Shown here in pieces: positions 30,701-38,277 of a DNA stretch of 38,964 nt. Position numbers and translations under genes: made by a program. Below the pieces are notes generated by a model, which was given only the letters and a program-made list of their open reading frames with translations, did not search any database and was not told where the DNA came from. Origin of the DNA: Coriobacteriia bacterium (GTDB lineage Bacteria > Actinomycetota > Coriobacteriia > WRKU01 > WQUG01); the NCBI GenBank assembly GCA_009778715.1, contig WRFR01000017.1, positions 1 to 38,964 of the forward strand. Reading direction: 5' to 3'. How positions within the stretch are numbered: the stretch's first letter is position 1; every line of letters starts with the position of its first letter.

Positions 30701-30918
30701 TCAGGGATGAGGATCCGGAAGACGGTGGCCTCAGTGAGTATGACCAGGGCCTGGCAGATATTGAAGCTCTGGTTGCCGATGCGGCGCGCAACATAAGCTG
30801 CGGGGACGCATCGATCACTGGAGTTGGCGCCGATCCTTCCCGCACCGCTGCCTGCCTGTTCGCAAGAAGATGTCTGTTCATTGGCTGTCCCTACTATCAG
30901 CGGGGGCACTGGTCATGA
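27772..30918 (+). CDS. addB: AddB-like helicase/exonuclease subunit
   Basis: It is probably the AddB-type partner of an end-resecting recombination nuclease. The 1048 residues begin with a P-loop GPAQAGKTQ (residues 7-15). They contain degenerate UvrD-like helicase blocks, and LVSEASRARGRQFHTVILAGLAQQDFM in the middle matches the motif V region. The C-terminal PD-(D/E)XK nuclease has EGNIIHKTLQYFYER and FVVDYKRNG. Cysteines at YAKCHYAWF and the C-terminal CLFARRCLFIGC could hold a 4Fe-4S cluster as in B. subtilis AddB. An acidic, Lys/Glu-rich insert of about 35 residues precedes the DYK motif. Its stop overlaps the next start (ATGA). The subunit name is inferred. Confidence 0.78.
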   Translation: MSLTIVTGPAQAGKTQACIKALSGTAQPEIILLCATTYLSDSLGRRLALRRLQDDHILSSQSHITTMTFHDLTEKLWGLKGDERALIGQAARETVISELLEDLPRTSHSESLFTAGGRRFLSDVVQTFAGGPQIPGALSFAVPRVLRDLGQDYRRSLQERGLIEHDAALFDLASRGCFIEAAYGLLGFTDFPPPQRAYGEMLMMCSDVAIAVTSELTGDASEEGRRFAVELAEDYRRRTGEEPVLLQEAAPPGDGPAAELSELRRDFLQAEDFIAGDPAPGENTGEHTGAAVHLAVSMIPARGEDEEILSAAQAAQTAIDAIAQQRNKADITTDDAPAALIFRQLGTKALRLAQALDFLGVPADFDLTVPFEQTGLGAALARLLHLPFSDDPLTLAADHLLSSYGGVPQAEAYFQEKRLREQQMDYARIRQEGVVPDASSLTAKGWAQLATNMLLRAAAIPRSEFLDQGDFAAHKAFLAVLDELRTLEQIPGLHSSASDATSLDPGKLLTSIADLKVKLTPAPGSTRLLVSEASRARGRQFHTVILAGLAQQDFMMVTEPSLKERMIARITGRREPDKIVGEHQLWYDLLGCARQSLILIGQNYDLSGKELAPSGFLEEILALCGQKGEWEQAALPHSLHDELTLLQTHTESGSQKAQAFLACDASQAPSCPPRGRLTGLDFSAHAAAPFAITTLETYAKCHYAWFLSDFVARCSITENTDALTEGNIIHKTLQYFYERARDTLGCPRVTTENQRAAARLLDACFDEAATQVLKLRSGDLRTSLPMNTQASLDVLQDALHTFLESEAAWLPGFTPTHFEWKFGAEGAGEAPAPIIGGVALRGSIDRIDTLEPAQSAKGAKKTEAQLEGEGGGESEKEDETRPEPEDRGLLFVVDYKRNGAKDGGSLKTRAKHRELQATVYGLVAEQMLRPLRYAGSTYRNILNPADLSKTEHRKSIRERYAEELGFPATWNKKPQAIRDEDPEDGGLSEYDQGLADIEALVADAARNISCGDASITGVGADPSRTAACLFARRCLFIGCPYYQRGHWS

Positions 30919-33299
30919 CGCTACTCGACACGCTCTATAGCTCTTCATATTACGGTGATCTTAATCAGCAGCAGCGTGATGCGGCAGGCAGCGATAAACG
31001 CCTGATCGTCGTGAGCGCAGGCGCCGGCACGGGCAAGACGAAGACCCTGGTCGCGCGCTTCCTTCGCCTGCTGTTGGAAAGCGTAGAGCAGGGGGGGGAG
31101 CAGGCGCAGCGTCCGCTTGACCACCTGCTTGCAATCACGTATACGAACACTGCGGCCGATGAGTTGCGGCAACGGATCGAAGCGGCGCTTCGCAGCTTTG
31201 GCCTGGTCAGCCTTGCGCGCCAGATGGACAGCGCGCTGATCACGACCTTCCATAGCTTCTGTGTGCGGGTGTTGAAGCGTTTTGCGTTTGAGGCCGGAGT
31301 CGATCCGGATTTCACGGTGTTGTCCGACGATGAGCGCGTACGGCTGCGGCGGGAGAGTTACGACCAGGCACTCGTCCAGTTCTATCAGGAAAGGCGCGCT
31401 GACCTGCTGCGTTTGCGTAGCCACTTCAAGGATGGTTCACTGCGCGGCATCTGTTATGGCTTAGTCGACGAGACGGCCCAGGCCGGAGTCGACCTGGCAG
31501 ATCTGCGGCCGGACAGTTTCTCTCCCGAGCAGCTGAGCCAGAAGAACTGCCCCGATCGCTCGACCATTCAGCTGCTCTTGGCCTTTGCGCAGTTCTGGCA
31601 GCAGCAATTCGCCGCTCTCAAACAGCGTACGGGCGCCTATGACTTTGGGGATTTGTTGCTCAAGTGTCGCGATATTTTCGAGGTACCACAGGTCCGCGAT
31701 CTGTACCGCCAGCAGCTCACTGAAGTAATGCTCGACGAGGCCCAGGACTCCAATCGCCTTCAGCTGCGGTTACTGGAGAGCATCGCGCAGCGCCGCTGCT
31801 TCGTGGGGGATTTCAAGCAATCGATCTACGGGTTTCAGGGGGCCGACGCAGACGTGTTCAACGAGCTGGTCATGCGTGCTCGCAACGACGATGACCCAGA
31901 GAGCAGGTATTTCACTCTCAGTGAGAACTATCGCTCGCGCGCAGAGGTGATCGACTGTGTCAATGAGCTTTTTCAGGACGGCAAGATCATGCCGGATCAC
32001 TTCGAGCGCCTGAAATTGGGTCGCGATGACCCCGAAGTGGGCTTGCAGTTGGATTCTGCGGCAGCAGACGGGCTGACGCCTGACCCTACTCCCGCTTACG
32101 TTGCTCTTGCGGGTTTTGTGCCACAGGCAGAAATCGATCCGAACTCTGGGCGCTCGGTTGCCCGGCAGGAAGGTATCTGGATCGCCGAGCGCCTGGCAGA
32201 GCTCATTGGGCGCCCCTGTCCTACGAAGGATGATCCTGGCAAGCGCCTCAGCGCACAGGACCTGGTCGTTTTGGTGTCATGGCGCAGCTATGGGCGCGCG
32301 ATCGTCCGCGCGCTGGCCGAACACGGGTTGGCCGCGCAGATCATCGGCGGGGACGATTTCCTCACCCGGCCGATCATCCGGGATGCGCGCATCCTGTTAG
32401 CGGCGCTGCGAAACCCGACTGATGACGCTACGTTTCTGTCGCTGTTGCTTTCCCGCCTGGGGCGGGTCAGCGACCAGGGACTCTATGAGTTGGCGAGCGC
32501 GGCTGTCGCACTGCAAGCTCAGGAGGAGCATGAGGCTGAGATCCCTCCACTCTGGGAGGTTGCGTCCTCGGCCTTACTCAGCGATCCGGCTGATGCGGAG
32601 AACTTGAGCCAAACCAGGGCGATGCTGCACGATGCGTTTGCGTGCCTGGAAGCCTTGCCGCTCTCTGAGATCATCACCTGGGCGTTTGCCCGTCGTGATG
32701 CGGACAGCCTCTACCTGCTGGCTGAGAGCGATCCGTTGCAAAATGCAGCCGACCTGCAGCACCTTTGCCGCATCGCCGATAGCGTCGGGCAGGATGGCGG
32801 CGGCCTGGTCGGCCTGATCACCTACCTGGACGAGAAAGAGCGCACGAATGCGAAGATGGATGCGCCGCTGGTGACCAGCGACAAGGCAGACGTTGTTCGC
32901 GTCATGACTATCCACGCGGCCAAAGGCCATCAGTTCCCCGTAGTGGCGGTGGCCTGCGCGCAGGATATCAAGGATCCCTCCGCGTCGAGCGCGAGTGTTT
33001 TTCTTGGTGAGGATGGAGCAGCACACCCGCTTCTGGGGCTGAAGACCAATCCCGTGGGGATGCCTGATACCGAGTCGACGCCGGTCGCGACCGCAGTAGT
33101 CGAGCAGGACAAGGAGGCAGAGAAACGTGAAAAGCGCCGTCAGCTCTACGTGGCCTGTACGCGTGCTGAGGAAGTGCTGCTGTTGAGCTATCGTTCAGAC
33201 GCGAAAGGGGGCCTTGCGCTGGCGATAGCTGATGCGCTCAAGGAACTTAAGCAGGATGGTGAGCGGGAAGGCGCGCAGGAAGGAGAGCATGATGGCTGA
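30915..33299 (+). CDS. addA: UvrD/AddA-like helicase lacking the nuclease domain
   Basis: A superfamily 1A 3'-5' helicase of about 795 residues. All motifs are intact: Q motif LNQQQRDAA, motif I SAGAGTGKTKT, Ia ITYTNTAADELRQR, II LDEAQDSN, III GDFKQSIYGFQGADAD, IV SENYRS, V VRVMTIHAAKGHQFPVVAVA and VI YVACTRAEEVLLLSY. Canonical AddA is about 1200 residues with a C-terminal RecB-type nuclease domain. Here the protein ends shortly after motif VI in a Glu/Gly-rich tail, and the nuclease is a separate overlapping gene. I take ATG 30915, which overlaps the AddB stop; an ATG 15 codons upstream would lie deep in addB. It probably unwinds broken DNA ends. Confidence 0.82.
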   Translation: MTLLDTLYSSSYYGDLNQQQRDAAGSDKRLIVVSAGAGTGKTKTLVARFLRLLLESVEQGGEQAQRPLDHLLAITYTNTAADELRQRIEAALRSFGLVSLARQMDSALITTFHSFCVRVLKRFAFEAGVDPDFTVLSDDERVRLRRESYDQALVQFYQERRADLLRLRSHFKDGSLRGICYGLVDETAQAGVDLADLRPDSFSPEQLSQKNCPDRSTIQLLLAFAQFWQQQFAALKQRTGAYDFGDLLLKCRDIFEVPQVRDLYRQQLTEVMLDEAQDSNRLQLRLLESIAQRRCFVGDFKQSIYGFQGADADVFNELVMRARNDDDPESRYFTLSENYRSRAEVIDCVNELFQDGKIMPDHFERLKLGRDDPEVGLQLDSAAADGLTPDPTPAYVALAGFVPQAEIDPNSGRSVARQEGIWIAERLAELIGRPCPTKDDPGKRLSAQDLVVLVSWRSYGRAIVRALAEHGLAAQIIGGDDFLTRPIIRDARILLAALRNPTDDATFLSLLLSRLGRVSDQGLYELASAAVALQAQEEHEAEIPPLWEVASSALLSDPADAENLSQTRAMLHDAFACLEALPLSEIITWAFARRDADSLYLLAESDPLQNAADLQHLCRIADSVGQDGGGLVGLITYLDEKERTNAKMDAPLVTSDKADVVRVMTIHAAKGHQFPVVAVACAQDIKDPSASSASVFLGEDGAAHPLLGLKTNPVGMPDTESTPVATAVVEQDKEAEKREKRRQLYVACTRAEEVLLLSYRSDAKGGLALAIADALKELKQDGEREGAQEGEHDG

Positions 33300-34044
33300 C
33301 CTTATCCAGATCTCCTACAGTGACCTGGGCGCCTATCACCAGTGCGCGCGCCGCTATTACTACGAGAAGCGGCTGCGTATGGGCACGCTGCCAGAGCTGG
33401 CCACCACGGCGGTCAAGCGCGGGACCCTCATGCACACGCTGCTGGAGGGCGCTGAAGGCGGCGTTCTGGATGAGTCGCAGGCCCGAGTTCTTTTTGCGCG
33501 TGAGCAGGTCGTTGACCCCCGCGAACAAGAGGCACTGCGTGACGCTGCGCAGCGGGTTTTGGACTCGCCCGTGTATGCTGAAGTCAGCGCGGGCGCCGAC
33601 ATCCGGCGCGAGCGGCAGTTCTACCTGGCGTTGCGCGACCCGGTAGGCCCTGTACGCTTTCTTAAAGGCTACATTGATATTCAAGGCACGCGCCCGGATG
33701 GAAGTTTGCTGATCCTGGATTACAAGTCCGGCACACGCGCGGAAGCGCAGGCGAGCGACTATGAAGACCAGGCGCGTTGCTACGCGTTGGTCGGCCTGGC
33801 CGATGGGCATCCGTCTGTCGAAGTGCGCTTCATCCGCCCGGAGGTTACCGGCGACGGTGGCGCTGCGCAGGTGTTCGCGCTGGGACCCTATACCTCTGAT
33901 GACTCTGCGAGCATCGAAGCCAGTCTGGTCTCCGCGATCCATGATATGGAGCGGACGGGTCCTGATTCACCGACGGCCGCCGACGCTTTTATCTGCAATG
34001 GCTGTCCGGTACCCGCAGCCGGCTGCCCTATTTCCAGGGATTGA
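33292..34044 (+). CDS. RecB/Cas4-like PD-(D/E)XK nuclease with Fe-S cysteines
   Basis: A 250-residue nuclease equivalent to the missing C-terminal domain of AddA. SYSDLGAYHQCARRYYYEKRL at the start supplies the first Cys (residue 18). RGTLMHTLLEGA carries the active-site His, LLILDYKSGT carries the D-x-K motif, and the C-terminal CNGCPVPAAGC gives three more Cys. This is the AddB/Cas4 four-Cys iron-sulphur pattern. The start at 33292 has AAGGAG 6 nt upstream and overlaps the helicase stop by 8 nt, so the three genes are coupled. No CRISPR genes are nearby, so Cas4 is unlikely and a split AddA nuclease is the better reading. The 3' end overlaps the convergent vapC by 17 nt. Confidence 0.8.
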   Translation: MADLIQISYSDLGAYHQCARRYYYEKRLRMGTLPELATTAVKRGTLMHTLLEGAEGGVLDESQARVLFAREQVVDPREQEALRDAAQRVLDSPVYAEVSAGADIRRERQFYLALRDPVGPVRFLKGYIDIQGTRPDGSLLILDYKSGTRAEAQASDYEDQARCYALVGLADGHPSVEVRFIRPEVTGDGGAAQVFALGPYTSDDSASIEASLVSAIHDMERTGPDSPTAADAFICNGCPVPAAGCPISRD

Positions 34045-34435
34045 CGAGCTTTAGGCCCTCGACGCCCGTAAAGTCCTTGGTGTTACGAGTTACGATCGTA
34101 GCGTCAGCTGCTATGGCAGTGGCGGCCAGGAGAGAATCCATTCTTGGCAGGGGTCTGCTTGTGGCGGTGATCCGTGCCCATTCACGCATGATTGATTCTC
34201 CGATGGGGAAGATGCGACTTTGGATCCACTCCATGAAGTCGATTTCAAACCAGTCATTGAGTCGCGTTTTCCTTTCCCCTTCAGGCATCCGGTGAAATCC
34301 ATAAACGATCTCCCCGACGGTAACCACGCTGATGAACACCTCGTTTCGATCATGTTCTTTTAACCAAAGGTTGACCTGCGGGTCGGGCTTTAGTTTCATT
34401 AATTCGGAGACAACGTTGGTATCAAGCAGGAACAT
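34028..34435 (-). CDS. vapC: VapC-like PIN-domain toxin
   Basis: The toxin of a type II toxin-antitoxin pair, probably an Mg-dependent RNase. The 135 residues form a complete PIN domain: D5 in MFLLDTNVVSELMK, E42 in VTVGEIVYG, D100 in LPRMDSLLAATA and D121 in TRNTKDF make the acidic site. The SELMK and GEIVYG sequences are typical of the FitB/VapC branch. Its ATG overlaps the antitoxin stop (TGATG). The target RNA cannot be inferred. Confidence 0.88.
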   Translation of the reverse strand: MFLLDTNVVSELMKLKPDPQVNLWLKEHDRNEVFISVVTVGEIVYGFHRMPEGERKTRLNDWFEIDFMEWIQSRIFPIGESIMREWARITATSRPLPRMDSLLAATAIAADATIVTRNTKDFTGVEGLKLVNPWK

Positions 34436-34743
34436 CAGAACTCAACCTCCCGCGGTGTTGCGTCGAATTCATAGTCCATATATTTCTCGAGTTCCTCGGC
34501 GCCCGGAGGACAAGTTGCCATGAGCTCAAGAAAGGACATCTTTGGGGGGCGTACGACCTCACGATATTTATCGTAGCTGATCACTGCTACAGTAGGCTCG
34601 CCATGGACGGTGACGACCTGCGGCTCTTTCTGTGCGCGCCGCACGACCTCGCTGAACTTGTTCTTTGCTTCCTGCAACTGCCAAGTCGAGGATTCTGGTG
34701 TGGTGATGTCGCTTTCACGGCGTTTGGCTGCGGTTGTTGGCAT
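34435..34743 (-). CDS. Phd/YefM-family antitoxin
   Basis: The antitoxin partner of VapC. I take ATG 34743 (102 residues) since AAGGAG lies 6 nt upstream; an ATG six codons earlier has no site. An N-terminal Thr/Ser/Arg-rich lead is followed by the Phd/YefM fold WQLQEAKNKFSEVVRRAQKEPQVVTVHGEPTVAVISYDKYREVV, which should bind DNA. A C-terminal acidic part (FLELMATCPPGAEELEKYMDYEF) probably covers the toxin. Phd-type antitoxins paired with VapC toxins are common. It probably represses its own promoter through the CTAGCTAG repeats just upstream. Confidence 0.88.
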   Translation of the reverse strand: MPTTAAKRRESDITTPESSTWQLQEAKNKFSEVVRRAQKEPQVVTVHGEPTVAVISYDKYREVVRPPKMSFLELMATCPPGAEELEKYMDYEFDATPREVEF

Positions 34744-34763
34744 AGGCCGCTCCTTTCTCATGT

Positions 34764-34786
34764 CTAGCTAGTCTAGCTAGATTATA
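34764..34786 (-). promoter_or_regulatory. Toxin-antitoxin promoter and tandem palindromic operator
   Basis: On the minus strand TATAAT (34781-34786) is followed directly by two copies of the perfect palindrome CTAGCTAG (34773-34780 and 34764-34771) one base apart. A weak -35 (TTGTTC) lies 18 nt before the -10. The repeats cover the transcription start, as expected for a Phd-family autorepressor binding as two dimers. Confidence 0.7.
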
Positions 34787-34865
34787 GCATAACATTGCCA
34801 GCTGGAACAAAGGCGCGCCGAGGGCGTCGTGCCCTACAACGTGAAAGGAAGGTTGTCTAAGGGGT

Positions 34866-35957
34866 CTAAGATGCGTTGGCGAGTTGGCCGCAGGCGGCGG
34901 CGATCTCGGCTCCGCGCGAGCGCCGGATGGTGGTCTCGATGCCGACGTTGCGGAGGAAGTCGGCGGCTTGTTGAGTGCGCGCGGCGTTCTCGGCGGCCAT
35001 GCCGTCTGTGGCAGTATCGTTGTAGGGGAGCAGGTTGATATGCGCGCCAATCGCGCGGGCGAAATCCGCCAGGGCCTGCAGGTCGCTGTCATGGTCGTTG
35101 ACGTCACGCAGGAGCACATATTCCAGGCTCACGCGCCGCCTGCTGCGTTCGCGATAGTTGGCAAGCGCCTGACGCAGCTTATCCAGCGGCTGTTTGCGCA
35201 GCCCTGGCATCAGGCGATCGCGCAGCTCCTGAGTGGCAGCGTGCAGCGATACGGCCAGGCGGAACTGCTCCGGCTCTTCTGCCAGGCGCTCGATGCCGCT
35301 GATAATCCCGCTGGTCGAGACCGTGATGTGGCGCGCGCCGATGCCCAGAGCCTGTGGGTCGTTGAGCAGCCGAAGCGCTCCGAGTACCGCGTCATAGTTG
35401 GCAAAGGGTTCACCCTGACCCATGACGACGACATTAGTGGCGGCTCGCTCGAAGTCTGCCGCGACGATACGGACCTGCTCGGCGATCTCACCAGCGCCCA
35501 AGCTGCGCGTTAGCCCAGCCCGCCCTGTCGCGCAGAACACGCAGCCGAGCGCACAACCAGCCTGGCTTGAAACGCAGACGGTCAGACGGGTTGGTGGCGA
35601 GGGAGATGACAACGGGTCAGGTACTTTGTCATTAGATGACAAAGTACCTGACCCCTTGTCATCCGGGATGCCAACGGTCTCGACGCGGACACCGTCAGCG
35701 AACTCGAGCAGATACTTGCGGGCGCCATCACTTGCCACCCGGCGCTCGGCGACCATCGCGCGTTGCAGGGGCGCCTCAGCAGCAAGCCGCTCGCGCAGAG
35801 CAGCTGGCAGGTTGGTCATCTCTGCGTAGTCGGAGGCGCCGCGCTGCCAGGCCCACTCCCGTATCTGGCGCGCGCGATAAGCAGGCTCACCCCAGCTTTC
35901 CAGAAGCGCTCGCAGCCCATCGGCGCTGTATGAAAGAAAATCCCGAGGCACAAGCAC
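34866..35957 (-). CDS. rlmN: Dual-specificity 23S rRNA/tRNA adenine-C2 methyltransferase RlmN
   Basis: This radical-SAM enzyme makes m2A2503 in 23S rRNA and m2A37 in tRNA. The 363 residues carry the CxxxCxxC cluster motif at C135, C139 and C142, followed by ATG. The family's GEPFANYDAVLGALRLL, the VSTSGI segment and the catalytic C-terminal Cys356 in AAACGQL are also present. Residues 99-118 are an unusual in-frame insertion encoded by a palindrome, between VETVGIP and LTVCVSSQAGC, where most homologues have only a short linker. The GTG start is 5 nt past the citrate synthase stop with no clear ribosome site, suggesting coupling. All essential residues remain, so the enzyme may be active. Confidence 0.93.
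   Translation of the reverse strand: MLVPRDFLSYSADGLRALLESWGEPAYRARQIREWAWQRGASDYAEMTNLPAALRERLAAEAPLQRAMVAERRVASDGARKYLLEFADGVRVETVGIPDDKGSGTLSSNDKVPDPLSSPSPPTRLTVCVSSQAGCALGCVFCATGRAGLTRSLGAGEIAEQVRIVAADFERAATNVVVMGQGEPFANYDAVLGALRLLNDPQALGIGARHITVSTSGIISGIERLAEEPEQFRLAVSLHAATQELRDRLMPGLRKQPLDKLRQALANYRERSRRRVSLEYVLLRDVNDHDSDLQALADFARAIGAHINLLPYNDTATDGMAAENAARTQQAADFLRNVGIETTIRRSRGAEIAAACGQLANAS
35605..35663. repeat. 59-nt near-perfect palindrome inserted in rlmN
   Basis: Outer arms GATGACAA (35605-35612) and TTGTCATC (35656-35663), one C-C mismatch, then 18-bp inner arms 35614-35631 and 35637-35654 (GGGTCAGGTACTTTGTCA and its complement) around a 5-nt loop. This makes 26 of 27 paired positions. 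It codes exactly residues 99-118 of RlmN in frame. The size, symmetry and in-frame position recall protein-coding palindromic elements such as the Rickettsia RPEs. The GGGTCAGGT core also recalls REP-type sequences moved by RAYT transposases. No second copy was noticed in this window. Confidence 0.9.
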
Positions 35958-35962
35958 AAGCG

Positions 35963-37309
35963 CTATCGCTCATCCCGGGGCACAAACACCCGTGCCGAGG
36001 TGGCCGCCTTGTAGGCCGGGCGCATGATGCGATTGCCGGACACGATCTCCTCGAAGCGATGCGCCGCCCAGCCCGCCATGCGCGAGCACGCAAACAGCGG
36101 CGTCAACAGCTCATCGGGGATGCCGAGCATCCGATACACCAGGCCGGAATACAGATCGATGTTGGCGCAGAGCGCCTTGACCCCAACGCCGCGGACCTCC
36201 GCGAAGGCCTCCGGCGTCAGGCGCTCGACGGCCTCCAGCAAGCGCAGTTGCGCTTCGAATTCGGTGCCAGCGGCCAGCTTGCGCGCGAAATGCTTGCAGA
36301 TGACCGCGCGTGGGTCTGACTTGGTGTAGACCGCATGGCCCATGCCGTAAATCAGGCCGGCGCCATCGAAGGCCTCTTTACCGATGATGCGCTCCAGATA
36401 GGAGCGCAGCTCCTCCTCGTCATCCCAGGCATCCACATGCTCCATGATGTCGGCCTGCATGGCCAGCACCTTGGCGTTGGCGCCGCCATGGCGCGAACCC
36501 TTTAGCGAGCCGATGCCCGCGGCATAAGCGCTGTAGGGATCAGTGTCAGAGGAGGTCAGGACACGGCACGCGAAGGTCGAATTGTTGCCGCCGCCATGTT
36601 CGCAGTGCAGCGCGAGCATAATGTCGAGAAGATGGGCTTCCTCGGGTGTGAACTGCCGGTCGACGCGCAGCATGGACAGGATCGTCTCTGCCGTTGACTG
36701 TCCGGGGATGAAGCGGTGCATGATCATTGAGCCACCCTGAAACGCCCGGACCAGCGAGTAGTATGACAATACGGCAATACGCGGCAGGCGCGATATCAGG
36801 CTGATGGCGGTCATGATCTCGTGATCAGCAGTGCGCGATTCAGCTTTGGTGTCGTCAGCGTACAGGATCAGGACCGCGCGTTCCAGCGCGTTCATGATGT
36901 TGTTGGTGGGAGGGTTCATGACAAAATGGGTGGTGAACCCGTCCGGCAACTCGCGTTCGGCATCCAGTGAGGCGACAAACCCCTGCAGCTCAGGGCGGGT
37001 GGGCAACTCTCCTATCAACAGAAGATAGCAAGCCTCTTCAAACAGGAAGCGGTTTTCTGGAGTGGTCTGGCCCAGGAGAGCAGCGATGTCATACCCACGA
37101 TAGGTCAGGCGGCCGTCGTCGGGGATGCGCTCTCCGTCAGAAAGCAGGTAGCCATGGACGCTGCTGATCCGGGTGACGCCGGCGACCACGCCGGTGCCGT
37201 CGTCATTGCGCAGGCCCCGCTTGACGCGGCTACCAATATAAAGCTCGGGGTCGACGGTATTCACGCGCTCGAACGTGTCATAGAGGGGGAGCGGAGAGTT
37301 TCTGACCAT
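35963..37309 (-). CDS. gltA: Citrate synthase
   Basis: It condenses acetyl-CoA with oxaloacetate to citrate. The 448 residues include the family blocks HCEHGGGNNSTFACRVLTSSDTDPYSAYAAGIGSLKGSRHGGANAKV with an active-site His, and GHAVYTKSDPRA with the second His. A later Asp is in the LYSGLVYRMLGIP region. AAGGAGG lies 8 nt before the ATG. In an anaerobe it most likely serves glutamate synthesis through a partial cycle; that is inference. rlmN follows in the same direction 5 nt later. 2-Methylcitrate synthase is a less likely alternative. Confidence 0.93.
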   Translation of the reverse strand: MVRNSPLPLYDTFERVNTVDPELYIGSRVKRGLRNDDGTGVVAGVTRISSVHGYLLSDGERIPDDGRLTYRGYDIAALLGQTTPENRFLFEEACYLLLIGELPTRPELQGFVASLDAERELPDGFTTHFVMNPPTNNIMNALERAVLILYADDTKAESRTADHEIMTAISLISRLPRIAVLSYYSLVRAFQGGSMIMHRFIPGQSTAETILSMLRVDRQFTPEEAHLLDIMLALHCEHGGGNNSTFACRVLTSSDTDPYSAYAAGIGSLKGSRHGGANAKVLAMQADIMEHVDAWDDEEELRSYLERIIGKEAFDGAGLIYGMGHAVYTKSDPRAVICKHFARKLAAGTEFEAQLRLLEAVERLTPEAFAEVRGVGVKALCANIDLYSGLVYRMLGIPDELLTPLFACSRMAGWAAHRFEEIVSGNRIMRPAYKAATSARVFVPRDER

Positions 37310-37369
37310 AGTGATGCCTCCTTTACCGCTGCTGAAGAGCGGTTGAAATGAAGTTTTCAGTTTAAGCGA

Positions 37370-38242
37370 CTACGGGGTTCGCGTCAATTTTCTGGCGCGC
37401 GTCTGTCTCCTTCTGCGCTGCACCAGGCTGGCTACTACAATAAGCAGCGTCATAACCGCGGCGGTAATTAAGCCTGTGATAAGGGCAAGTTTCTGTTCAT
37501 AGGTCAACCCTTTAGTAGAAGGGGCTTTCTTTTCGTCGCCAGGATGGTAGGGCACGCGTGTTCCTCTGACCAGAAGCCGATGGTCGTTTATCCCATAGGG
37601 AGTACAGGTAAGAAGCGTTACATAGTCATGACCAGGAAACAGGCGCAGGTCAGTCGTATTTTCTGGCAGGACCACCTTTATCTGGTCAACTTGGTAAGCA
37701 AGGGTCTGACCAAGAACCTGGATAAAGAATTCATCGCCAACTTTCAGCTCAGTTAGATCCGTAAACATACGCGCGTATGAAAGCCCGGTATGACCCGTCA
37801 GTACTGCGTGCGTCCTGTCTCCTCCTACCGGAAGTGAGGTTCCTTCTAAGTGCCCGATCCCCTTAGTTAAGGTCTCTGCCGCAGTGCCGTGATAGATTGG
37901 TAGGTTTACCCCTATCTTAGGGATCACCACTGAACCCATTACCCCATCAATATTTAAAAGCGAGAGGTAGTTTTTATCCAGCGCTATACCACTTCCGGCT
38001 AAAAAGGGGTCATGGACGGGATTTCCGGCTAAGTCATCGTTATAGTCATGGGCGCGTTTAAGTTCCGCGGCAAGGATTTTGGGATCTGTGCCCGCGACAT
38101 TTTTTGCATACGCGCTGACCACGCGAGAGGCGTGAAGTTTAGAGAGATAAGACGACACGTAGGGATAGGAAAATACCGCAATACCTGCCAGGGTAAGCAA
38201 GCATATTAAGATAATCTTTATAGTAGTTGCGTGTCGCTTCAT
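37370..38242 (-). CDS. srtC: Class C (pilus) sortase
   Basis: This membrane transpeptidase polymerises LPxTG pilins. The 290 residues begin with an N-terminal TM segment (IKIILICLLTLAGIAVFSYPYV) and a lid motif D78-P79-F80. The catalytic barrel has H151 (LTGHTGLSYA), C213 (TLLTCTPYGINDH) and R222. A second TM segment lies near the C-terminus with a basic tail. The lid and C-terminal TM mark class C. It lies directly downstream of an LPLTG pilin gene, its likely substrate. Confidence 0.93.
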   Translation of the reverse strand: MKRHATTIKIILICLLTLAGIAVFSYPYVSSYLSKLHASRVVSAYAKNVAGTDPKILAAELKRAHDYNDDLAGNPVHDPFLAGSGIALDKNYLSLLNIDGVMGSVVIPKIGVNLPIYHGTAAETLTKGIGHLEGTSLPVGGDRTHAVLTGHTGLSYARMFTDLTELKVGDEFFIQVLGQTLAYQVDQIKVVLPENTTDLRLFPGHDYVTLLTCTPYGINDHRLLVRGTRVPYHPGDEKKAPSTKGLTYEQKLALITGLITAAVMTLLIVVASLVQRRRRQTRARKLTRTP

Positions 38243-38277
38243 AGGTGCAGCTTATTAAGCCTTAAGAGTGTGTTTGG

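Noticed and set aside
33292..34044. Cas4 of a CRISPR adaptation module
   Set aside because: There is no cas1/cas2 or repeat array in the window, and the gene overlaps the AddA-like helicase and completes its missing domain.
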